Assembly (NCBI GenBank): GCA_018377375.1
Contig: JAGZZN010000060.1
Coordinates: 1 to 9,780, forward strand
Direction of reading: 5' to 3'
DNA: 9,780 nucleotides
From: Streptococcus parasanguinis
GTDB taxonomy: Bacteria; Bacillota; Bacilli; Lactobacillales; Streptococcaceae
Shown here: in pieces, positions 1-4,828 of the stretch
How the letters are laid out: each line of letters starts with the position of its first letter
Position numbering within the stretch: position 1 is the stretch's first letter
Position numbers and translations under genes: made by a program
Notes under the pieces: generated by a model
The model's input: the letters and a program-made list of their open reading frames with translations, nothing else
Databases searched by the model: none
What the model was told of the DNA's origin: nothing

Positions 1-322
1 AATCCTTGAATTGAACGACCTTGTAAAAGCTATCGAAGAAGAATTTGGTGTAACTGCAGCTGCTCCTGTAGCTGTTGCTGCAGCTGGTGCTGCTGACGCA
101 GGTGCTGCTAAAGATTCATTCGATATCGAATTGACATCTGCAGGCGACAAAAAAGTCGGCGTTATCAAAGTTGTACGTGAAATCACTGGTCTTGGTCTTA
201 AAGAAGCTAAAGAACTTGTTGATGGTGCACCTGGTGTCATCAAAGAAGGTGTTGCAGCTGCTGAAGCTGAAGAAATCAAAGGTAAATTGGAAGAAGCTGG
301 AGCTTCAGTTACTCTTAAATAA
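1..322 (+). CDS. rplL: Large ribosomal subunit protein bL12 (L7/L12), 5'-truncated by window edge
   Basis: This protein forms the flexible stalk dimers on the 50S subunit, which recruit and stimulate the GTPase translation factors. The frame is already open at base 2 (I-L-E-L-N-D-L-V-K-A), so the gene starts upstream and about 16 N-terminal residues are missing compared with the usual streptococcal length of about 122 aa. The three family regions are visible: the end of the N-terminal dimerisation helix, an Ala/Gly-rich hinge (AAAPVAVAAAGAADAGAA), and the C-terminal factor-binding domain with the conserved stretch GLGLKEAKELVDGAP. The TTG at 11 is only an internal Leu codon. A strong terminator follows 20 bases after the stop. 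In Firmicutes rplL normally follows rplJ, so the upstream neighbour is probably rplJ, outside the window. Codon use is that of a very highly expressed gene. Confidence 0.97.
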   Translation, partial: ILELNDLVKAIEEEFGVTAAAPVAVAAAGAADAGAAKDSFDIELTSAGDKKVGVIKVVREITGLGLKEAKELVDGAPGVIKEGVAAAEAEEIKGKLEEAGASVTLK

Positions 323-341
323 TAGAGTTTCCAATCAAAAT

Positions 342-376
342 AAAAACCGAGGTTTAGACCTCGGTTTTTTATTTTT
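342..376 (+). terminator. Rho-independent terminator of rplL
   Basis: A perfect 12-bp stem (342-353 with 358-369, core ACCGAGGT/ACCTCGGT) closes a TTAG loop and runs into a T-rich tail. The flanking A and T runs make it likely to work on the minus strand as well, which would stop any transcript from the neighbouring transposase remnant from running antisense into rplL. Confidence 0.93.
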
Positions 377-384
377 GAATGCGA

Positions 385-1093
385 TGGGTAAGCCTGACTG
401 ACAATCTGCTCAAGCCTCTTGAAGCCATCGGTCACTACAAGAGAAACCTGTTCGATTCCTTGGTTTTGAAGCTTGTCTAACAGGGTAGACCAAGAAGCAT
501 TGTTTTCATTTGGGGCAATTCCATATCCAAGAACAGCCTTCTGTCCTTCTGGTGTCATGCCAAGTACGATATGAATACATTCTTTACTAACGGTTCCATG
601 TCTTAATGGAAGATAGGTTCTGTCAAGGAATAAAACAGAGTAATTGGCTTCTAAACTTCGCTCATGAAAAGCAGCGACATTCTCCTGAGTTGCTTTTGAG
701 ATATTAGAAATTGTGGCAGGACTATAGTACTGACCATACATTCGCTCGATGATATCACTAATTTCTCGAGTCGTTACGCCAGTTTGATAGAGTTTGATCA
801 CCATCTCTTCAAAGTGGACATCTCGACGTCCATAAGAGGGAAGCAAAACTGGACTAAAGTTCCCATTAAATTCTCTTGGAATAGTTAAATGAACTGTCCC
901 ATATTTGGTTTCAAATTTCCGTGAATAGGTTCCATTTCGACTATTGCCAGAATTATAGCCTATTTTTTCGTAAGGCTGATAACTCTGCTTGAAGCAGATC
1001 ATTCATAACTGTTTCAAAAGAAGTACGGAAAAATTCATCAATATCTTGCTTTTGGGCTAGGAAGTTAAGCAAGTCTGTAGTAAACTGAGTCAT
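385..1093 (-). pseudogene. IS256-family (mutator-type) DDE transposase, frameshifted and C-terminally truncated
   Basis: Reading the minus strand from ATG at 1093 gives 46 codons beginning MTQFTTDLLNFLAQKQ, typical of streptococcal IS256 transposases, ending at a stop at 953-955. The protein continues in another frame from about 975 down to 385, with G-Y-N-S-G-N-S-R-N-G, the helix-turn-helix-like part TTREISDIIERMYG, and two of the three DDE residues: Asp at 622-624 in LFLDRTY (family usually LDGTY) and Asp at 427-429 in VVTDGF. From memory of the family, about 17 bases are lost at GCCTTACG (969-976), between short GCCTT repeats, which explains the frameshift. Homology ends after QAYP near 385. 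The region with the catalytic Glu is absent. The second frame stays open through the rplL terminator, but that is not transposase sequence. The gene is inactive. Confidence 0.9.
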
Positions 1094-1150
1094 AGGAATA
1101 AATTTCTTTCTAGTAATCTGTTACAACTCTACTATAACGGATTTATTCCT
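1094..1150 (-). repeat. 10-bp inverted repeat spanning the transposase leader
   Basis: AGGAATAAAT at 1094-1103 and ATTTATTCCT at 1141-1150 are exact reverse complements, 37 bases apart. On the minus strand one arm touches the transposase start codon, so the leader RNA could fold the translation start region into a hairpin. In many insertion sequences such structures limit transposase translation; that role is an inference here. Confidence 0.6.
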
Positions 1151-1154
1151 TTTT

Positions 1155-1183
1155 GTGTTTACACAACTTATTTTACACTACCC
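1155..1183 (-). repeat. Probable terminal inverted repeat of the IS256-type remnant
   Basis: On the minus strand the segment begins GGGTAGTGTAAAATAAG and contains the GTGTAAA words common in IS256-family ends. It lies 62 to 90 bases upstream of the transposase start. Its partner is not present in the window because the other end of the element is deleted, so this assignment rests on position and resemblance only. Confidence 0.5.
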
Positions 1184-1220
1184 TCACTTTATATTGATTA
1201 GATAAATATACTACAAGAGC

Positions 1221-1234
1221 ATTACATTTGTAAT
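1221..1234. promoter_or_regulatory. Palindrome ATTACA-TT-TGTAAT, possible repressor operator (cop-box-like)
   Basis: A perfect 6+6 palindrome with a 2-base centre lies 6 bases before the -35 box of the first lipoprotein gene. It fits the TACAnnTGTA core known for CopY/CopR operators of lactic acid bacteria and streptococci, and related BlaI-type sites. In the duplicated promoter upstream of the second lipoprotein gene the site is degenerate (TGACATTTATAA). A site upstream of the -35 suits an activator or accessory site as well as a repressor, and no copY-like gene is in the window. Confidence 0.4.
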
Positions 1235-1240
1235 ATTTCA

Positions 1241-1269
1241 TTGCCGTGAGTCTGAATTGTTGTTATAAT
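1241..1269 (+). promoter_or_regulatory. Promoter of lipoprotein gene 1 (TTGCCG-17-TATAAT)
   Basis: A -35 box TTGCCG (1241-1246), a 17-base spacer and a perfect -10 TATAAT (1264-1269) predict transcription from about 1276. The same arrangement with the same spacer length recurs at 1833-1861 before the second paralogue, which supports it as real. Confidence 0.8.
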
Positions 1270-1299
1270 AGGCTTAATCTAACTAAAAAGGAGAAGATG

Positions 1300-1743
1300 A
1301 TGAAAAATTTTAAACGTCTTTTATTAGCTGTTGTGGCTGTCTTTGCAGCAATCTTTTTGGTAGCCTGTGGCGCTAAAAGCGATAATGGGACTTACGTGTT
1401 TGAGCCTACTAAAGATGAAATCAAAGAAATTATGCCAAGTGAATTTCAATCTTTGATAGGTGATAATTACTCATTTACTATTTCCATTACAATTAAGGAT
1501 AAGAAAGGTGAGATGAAAGTAGACACGAATGCAGGTGGTCAAAATGTTAATCAAGTGATTGAGTTGGAAGTAGACCAAAAAGCTAAAACTCTTGTCTCAG
1601 AAAATGAGTATGGGAAAGCGGAAATTACTTATCAAGTTTCAGGAAATGTGTTAACGATTAAGGATGTGAAGAATTCTTTGATGGGTGACACAGACATGTT
1701 TAATAACTACATGAAAATTGCTAAGTTCAAAAAAGTTAAATAA
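1300..1743 (+). CDS. Small lipoprotein of unknown function, tandem paralogue 1
   Basis: I do not recognise a named family. The 147-aa product has a basic N-terminus (MKNFKR), a hydrophobic stretch, and a lipobox L-V-A-C with Cys23, so it should be exported, diacylated by Lgt and cleaved by Lsp. The mature part starts GAKSDNGTYVF and is Lys/Asp-rich with alternating hydrophobic residues, suggesting a small beta-rich domain; no catalytic motif is seen. It resembles the next two products over their whole lengths but is the most divergent (an IMPSEF region, and an extended KDVKNSLMGDTDMF segment). The ATG at 1300 was chosen because it is 6 bases from AAGGAG and aligns with the single ATG of copy 2; ATG at 1297 is possible. 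A frame extension up to GTG 1246 overlaps the promoter and is unlikely. The gene has its own promoter and terminator. A binding or envelope-sensing role is only a guess. Confidence 0.9.
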   Translation: MKNFKRLLLAVVAVFAAIFLVACGAKSDNGTYVFEPTKDEIKEIMPSEFQSLIGDNYSFTISITIKDKKGEMKVDTNAGGQNVNQVIELEVDQKAKTLVSENEYGKAEITYQVSGNVLTIKDVKNSLMGDTDMFNNYMKIAKFKKVK

Positions 1744-1751
1744 GCAATCAT

Positions 1752-1788
1752 GGCGGGATTTAAATTCCGCCTTATTCTATTTCTTTGT
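1752..1788 (+). terminator. Rho-independent terminator of lipoprotein gene 1
   Basis: GGCGGGAT (1752-1759) pairs with ATTCCGCC (1764-1771) with one G-U pair and a TTAA loop, followed by a T-rich run. It separates the first paralogue from the promoter of the second. Confidence 0.85.
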
Positions 1789-1797
1789 TGATACAAG

Positions 1798-1893
1798 AAA
1801 TATTACAAGAATATGACATTTATAAACTTTCATTGCCGTGTACCTAAATTGTTGATATAATAGTGTTAATCTAACTAAAAAGGAGAAGTTATG
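1798..1893 (+). repeat. Duplicated promoter-leader unit, copy B
   Basis: This is the partner of 1204-1302. It has the same TTGCCG and TATAAT boxes, an identical leader around AATCTAACTAAAAAGGAGAAG, and a partly degraded version of the upstream ATTACATTTGTAAT palindrome. Confidence 0.8.
1833..1861 (+). promoter_or_regulatory. Promoter of lipoprotein gene 2 (TTGCCG-17-TATAAT)
   Basis: The -35 TTGCCG (1833-1838) and -10 TATAAT (1856-1861) are 17 bases apart, the same as in the promoter of the first paralogue. The expected start of transcription is about 1868, giving a leader of roughly 23 bases. Confidence 0.8.
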
Positions 1894-2343
1894 AAAAACT
1901 TTAAACGTATTCTTTTGGCTGTAGTAGCTGTTTTTGCAGCAGTCCTCTTGGTGGCATGTGGTGCCAAAAGTGATAACGGGACTTATGTCTACAAACCAAC
2001 AAAAACTGAAGTGAAGGAGATCCTTGAAGAACAAGGTGCTCCAAGTTCAAGTGTAGATGCATTGATCGACAATGTTAAATTGGAAGTTTCAGTGATCATT
2101 AAAGATAAAACAGGTAGCCTTAAAATTAAAGGTGAAATGATGGGACAAAAAACAGACCAATCATTTGATATGAAAGTTGACCAACAAAAGAAAACTCTTC
2201 AATCTAACACAGGTAAAGGTGAAAAGGTTAAATACAAAGTTTCAGGCGATGTGTTCACTTTTGATTTATCTGGTGAAAAGAGTTCAGGTCATGAAGCCGC
2301 TTTGGAAATGTTCAAAAACGCTAAATTCAAACGTACAAAATAA
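1891..2343 (+). CDS. Small lipoprotein of unknown function, tandem paralogue 2
   Basis: The 150-aa product belongs to the same unnamed family as its neighbours. It has MKNFKR, a hydrophobic core, and lipobox L-V-A-C with Cys23, then the shared mature start GAKSDNGTYVYKPTKTE. Shared blocks follow: an acidic KEILEEQG helix-like part, a V-S-V-I-I-K-D-K-T-G strand pair, a GQKTDQSFDMKVDQQKKTL segment, K-Y-K-V-S-G-D-V-F-T-F-D, and an end K-N-A-K-F-K-R-T-K. The periodic hydrophobic residues point to a mostly beta fold. It is close to copy 3, with a 35-base identical run over the lipobox (1942-1976 and 2503-2537), which suggests recent duplication or gene conversion. The ATG follows AAGGAG by 6 bases. 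It has its own promoter and terminator. Function unknown; it should be anchored to the outer face of the membrane. Confidence 0.92.
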   Translation: MKNFKRILLAVVAVFAAVLLVACGAKSDNGTYVYKPTKTEVKEILEEQGAPSSSVDALIDNVKLEVSVIIKDKTGSLKIKGEMMGQKTDQSFDMKVDQQKKTLQSNTGKGEKVKYKVSGDVFTFDLSGEKSSGHEAALEMFKNAKFKRTK

Positions 2344-2353
2344 TACAAGAGAA

Positions 2354-2384
2354 GGGCAGAGAGTATCTGCTCTTTTTCTTCTTT
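2354..2384 (+). terminator. Rho-independent terminator of lipoprotein gene 2
   Basis: GGGCAGA (2354-2360) pairs with TCTGCTC (2366-2372) with one G-U pair and a GAGTA loop, followed by a T-rich tract from 2373. Flanking AGAA/TTTTTCT bases can extend the stem. Confidence 0.85.
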
Positions 2385-2392
2385 AAAACATC

Positions 2393-2421
2393 TTGAATCG
2401 GTATTAAAATAGTGGTAAAAT
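2393..2421 (+). promoter_or_regulatory. Promoter of lipoprotein gene 3 (TTGAAT-17-TAAAAT)
   Basis: A -35-like TTGAAT (2393-2398), a 17-base spacer and TAAAAT (2416-2421) lie 30 bases before the start codon. It is unrelated to the duplicated promoters of copies 1 and 2, so the third copy is likely expressed under different control and more weakly. Confidence 0.6.
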
Positions 2422-2451
2422 CTGATTATAAAATACATTAGGAGATTGATT

Positions 2452-2901
2452 ATGAAAAATATTAAACGTATTCTTTTAGCTTTCGTTGCAGTTTTTGCAG
2501 CCGTCCTCTTGGTGGCATGTGGTGCCAAAAGTGATAATGGGACTTATGTCTACAAACCATCAAAAACTGAACTCAAGAAAATTCTTGAGGAGCAAGGCTT
2601 ATCAGGTAGTCAATTAGAGTCTATTGGAAACGTTATTAATTTTGAAGTTTCTATTAAGATCAAAGATTCTAAAGGAACCCTCAGCATCGCGGGTGAAGTC
2701 GCTGGTCAAAAGAATGAGCGATCTTATGATGTCAAAATCAATCAAAAAGAGAAAACAATCTCGTCAAATGATGGTAGTGGAGAAAAGATTACATACAAGG
2801 TCGATGGTGACTATTTGACATTTGATCTTTCTAAATTAAGTAATAGCAACCAAGGGGATCTTATGATTCTTAAAAACGCTAAACTCAAACGCACGAAATA
2901 A
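2452..2901 (+). CDS. Small lipoprotein of unknown function, tandem paralogue 3
   Basis: The 149-aa third member has the same architecture: MKNIKR, a hydrophobic signal, lipobox L-V-A-C with Cys23, then GAKSDNGTYVYKPSKTE and the same series of predicted strands, ending K-N-A-K-L-K-R-T-K. It aligns with copy 2 without large gaps and differs mostly in the middle (LSGSQLESIGNVINF) and near the C-terminus (KLSNSNQGDLMIL). The ATG at 2452 is chosen because AGGAG lies 7 bases upstream and the N-terminus then matches the paralogues; TTG at 2446 is too close to the Shine-Dalgarno site. The promoter is not the duplicated type. No binding or catalytic residues can be named. As an exposed lipoprotein family with tandem copies, possible roles include ligand binding, immune interaction or envelope homeostasis, none demonstrated by the sequence. 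Confidence 0.92.
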   Translation: MKNIKRILLAFVAVFAAVLLVACGAKSDNGTYVYKPSKTELKKILEEQGLSGSQLESIGNVINFEVSIKIKDSKGTLSIAGEVAGQKNERSYDVKINQKEKTISSNDGSGEKITYKVDGDYLTFDLSKLSNSNQGDLMILKNAKLKRTK

Positions 2902-2910
2902 TGCAAGTGA

Positions 2911-2938
2911 AGAGCGGGGAAACCTGCTCTTTTGCTTT
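2911..2938 (+). terminator. Rho-independent terminator of lipoprotein gene 3
   Basis: AGAGCGGG (2911-2918) pairs with CCTGCTCT (2923-2930) with one G-U pair, closed by a GAAA loop, followed by TTTGCTTT. It ends the lipoprotein cluster directly before the ABC operon promoter. Confidence 0.88.
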
Positions 2939-2954
2939 ACTTTTATGACTAGTT

Positions 2955-2963
2955 TGGTATAAT
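2955..2963 (+). promoter_or_regulatory. Extended -10 promoter of the ABC exporter operon
   Basis: TGGTATAAT (2955-2963) is a perfect extended -10 element (TGnTATAAT). A weak -35 candidate TTTACT lies 16 bases upstream and overlaps the preceding terminator. Transcription from about 2970 gives a leader of roughly 110 bases before the first ATG. Confidence 0.75.
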
Positions 2964-2979
2964 GAATGAGACTACAGAT

Positions 2980-3037
2980 GGGACTGGGGCAGGAATGATT
3001 TTCTTTGAAAATGATTTCGTCTCGCTCCCTCTTTTCT
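2980..3037 (+). promoter_or_regulatory. Long leader hairpin, possible transcriptional attenuator
   Basis: Bases 2980-3029 fold into one long imperfect stem. GGGA (2980-2983) pairs with TCCC (3026-3029), TGGGGC (2985-2990) with GTCTCG (3019-3024) through several G-U pairs, GGAAT (2992-2996) with ATTTC (3014-3018), and ATTTTC (2998-3003) with GAAAAT (3007-3012) around a TTT loop. There is one mismatch at 2997/3013, one at 2984/3025, and a bulged A at 2991. A T-rich stretch TCTTTTCT follows. Its place between promoter and ribosome site suits attenuation. A leader attenuator has been described upstream of the pneumococcal patA exporter gene, which is a precedent, not proof. Confidence 0.55.
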
Positions 3038-3078
3038 GTGTGATCAAGGTTATTATTTATGAAAAAGGAGAATCATCT

Positions 3079-4815
3079 ATGCTATATATTTGGTCTTACT
3101 TGAAAAAGTATCCCAAGTGGCTAGCCCTGAATCTATTTTCGGCGGTCCTGTTTGTTATTGTCAATTTGGGCTTGCCAACGATTCTAGCTCGCATGATTGA
3201 TGAAGGGATTAACCCGCGTGATGTGGACCGGCTGTATTTCTGGGGCTGGGTCATGTTTGCGATTATTTTACTTGGGATTGTGGGACGGATTATCTTGTCT
3301 TACGCGGTTGGTCAACTAACGACCACTATGGTCCGCGATATGCGCAATGACCTCTATGCTAAGTTACAGGAGTACTCGCATCACGAGTATGAGCAAATCG
3401 GGGTATCGTCATTGGTCACTCGCTTGACTTCTGATGCCTTTGTTTTGATGCAGTTTGCGGATTCTATGTTGAAGATGGGGGTCATCACACCCTTGATGAT
3501 GGTTTCCAGTGTTCTCTTGATTCTGACGACCAGTCCTTCTTTAGCGTGGATTGTAGCGGTTTCTGTACCATTTCTTGCTGTCGTCGTCTGGTATGTAGCA
3601 GTTAAGACACGTCCACTTTCCGAGAAGCAACAAAAGACCCTGGACCATCTTAATCAATTTGCACGTGAAAATTTGACTGGACTTCGTGTGATTCGTGCCT
3701 TTGCCCGTGAAGAATTCCAGGAAGAGAAATTTGCGGCTGAAAATGCAGTCTACGCAGAAAACTCGAATAAATTGTTCAAACTAACTGGTTTGACAGAGCC
3801 CTTATTTGTGCAGATCATCATTGCTATGATTGTGGCGATTGTCTGGTTTGCTTTGGATCCTCTTCATGACGGTAGTTTGAAAATTGGGGATCTGGTTGCT
3901 TTTATTGAGTATAGCTTCCACGCGCTCTTATCTTTCCTCTTTTTAGCCAATCTCTTTACCATGTATCCTCGGACTGCGGTTTCTAGCCGTCGTCTCAAGG
4001 AAATCATGGATATGCCCATTTCGATCGATCCAAATGAGAATGGTGTAACAGAAACAGCATCTCGTGGCTATTTGGAATTTGACAATGTCACCTTTGCTTA
4101 TCCAGGTGAGACGGAGAGTCCAGTTCTTCACAACATTTCCTTTCAGGCCAAACCCGGCGAAACGATCGCCTTTATCGGCTCGACCGGTTCTGGGAAATCA
4201 TCGCTTGTGCAGCTGATTCCTCGATTCTATGATGTAACACTTGGGAAGATTTTGGTGGATGGTGTGGATGTCCGTGACTACAATCTGAAAGCCCTTCGCC
4301 AAAAGATTGGTTTTATTCCACAAAAGGCCTTGCTCTTTACAGGAACCATTGCTGAAAACCTTCGTTATGGGAAAGAAGATGCCTCTGTACAAGAACTAGA
4401 ACAAGCGGCTGATATTTCCCAAGCCAAGGAATTTATCGACAGCCGTGAGGAACGCTTCGACACGCATTTAGCAGAAGGTGGTAGCAACCTTTCGGGTGGT
4501 CAAAAACAACGCTTATCCATCGCTCGTGCTGTTGTCAAAGATCCAGATGTCTTTATTTTTGATGATTCCTTCTCTGCCTTAGACTACAAGACGGATGCCA
4601 CTTTGCGCAAGCGTCTCAAAGAAGTTACAGGAGATGCGACCGTTTTGATCGTAGCGCAACGTGTGGGAACCATTATGGATGCGGATCAAATTATTGTCTT
4701 GGACCAAGGGGAAATCGTCGGTCGAGGAACCCATGATGAATTGATGGAAAGCAATGAGATCTATCGTGAAATTGCCAATTCGCAGCTCGATAGTCCATCA
4801 TTGACAGAGGAATAG
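3079..4815 (+). CDS. Heterodimeric ABC multidrug-type exporter subunit, degenerate-site half
   Basis: This 578-aa half-transporter has an N-terminal transmembrane domain (about residues 15-290, six predicted helices) and a C-terminal ATPase. Walker A GSTGSGKS is at 367-374, Q-loop Gln415, and signature LSGGQ at 481-485. The Walker B segment VFIFDD (491-496) has Asp496 where the catalytic Glu is expected, and the switch His is replaced by Gln527 (VAQR). Such changes mark the non-hydrolysing subunit of heterodimeric type IV exporters (LmrCD, BmrCD, TM287/288, PatAB type). It should pair with the product of the next gene and export drugs or other amphipathic compounds across the membrane. The start at 3079 follows AAGGAG by 8 bases and gives a normal family N-terminus (MLYIWSYLKKYPKW). 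The frame is open to 2962, but that part covers the -10 box and the leader hairpin. It may be the patA counterpart, but I cannot verify this. Confidence 0.95.
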   Translation: MLYIWSYLKKYPKWLALNLFSAVLFVIVNLGLPTILARMIDEGINPRDVDRLYFWGWVMFAIILLGIVGRIILSYAVGQLTTTMVRDMRNDLYAKLQEYSHHEYEQIGVSSLVTRLTSDAFVLMQFADSMLKMGVITPLMMVSSVLLILTTSPSLAWIVAVSVPFLAVVVWYVAVKTRPLSEKQQKTLDHLNQFARENLTGLRVIRAFAREEFQEEKFAAENAVYAENSNKLFKLTGLTEPLFVQIIIAMIVAIVWFALDPLHDGSLKIGDLVAFIEYSFHALLSFLFLANLFTMYPRTAVSSRRLKEIMDMPISIDPNENGVTETASRGYLEFDNVTFAYPGETESPVLHNISFQAKPGETIAFIGSTGSGKSSLVQLIPRFYDVTLGKILVDGVDVRDYNLKALRQKIGFIPQKALLFTGTIAENLRYGKEDASVQELEQAADISQAKEFIDSREERFDTHLAEGGSNLSGGQKQRLSIARAVVKDPDVFIFDDSFSALDYKTDATLRKRLKEVTGDATVLIVAQRVGTIMDADQIIVLDQGEIVGRGTHDELMESNEIYREIANSQLDSPSLTEE

Positions 4816-4828
4816 AAAGGAGAAGCAG

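Larger units (their letters stand above)
380..1183 (-). mobile_element. Truncated IS256-family insertion sequence remnant
   Basis: The segment between the rplL terminator and the first lipoprotein promoter carries a decayed IS256-type transposase on the minus strand. Its upstream end, read on the minus strand, probably lies near 1183, where a likely terminal repeat is seen. The other end is cut off about base 380, so the 3' half of the transposase and the second terminal repeat are missing. The truncated end lies within a few bases of the rplL terminator tail. The element cannot transpose by itself. The outer boundaries are inferred from where recognisable family sequence stops; I could not identify a target-site duplication. 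Confidence 0.85.
1204..1302 (+). repeat. Duplicated promoter-leader unit, copy A
   Basis: This block, from the A/T-rich upstream region through the promoter, the leader (TTAATCTAACTAAAAAGGAG) and the start codon, is similar over about 95 bases to 1798-1893. The two copies keep an identical -35, -10, spacer length and Shine-Dalgarno region. The lipoprotein gene was therefore duplicated together with its promoter. The third paralogue does not share this upstream block. Confidence 0.8.

Noticed and set aside
1..955. Long open frame on the minus strand running from the transposase remnant through the rplL terminator and antisense to rplL
   Set aside because: Only the part above about 385 resembles a transposase. 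The remainder is the antisense of rplL, whose alanine-rich codon pattern creates open antisense frames by chance.
1246..1299. N-terminal extension of lipoprotein gene 1 from GTG 1246
   Set aside because: It overlaps the promoter, would place 18 residues before the signal peptide, and has no counterpart in the paralogues.
1777..2034. 85-codon minus-strand ORF across the second lipoprotein promoter and start
   Set aside because: It is antisense to the duplicated promoter and signal-peptide region, which explain the sequence fully. The Phe/Cys/His-rich product looks like chance translation.
1204..2901. CRISPR or satellite-type repeat array
   Set aside because: The repeated sequence is due to paralogous genes and their promoters. 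There are no short regular repeats with unique spacers.
2962..3078. N-terminal extension of the first ABC gene (39 more residues)
   Set aside because: It would begin inside the -10 box and translate the leader hairpin. It lacks a ribosome site, while ATG 3079 has a good one and gives the family N-terminus.
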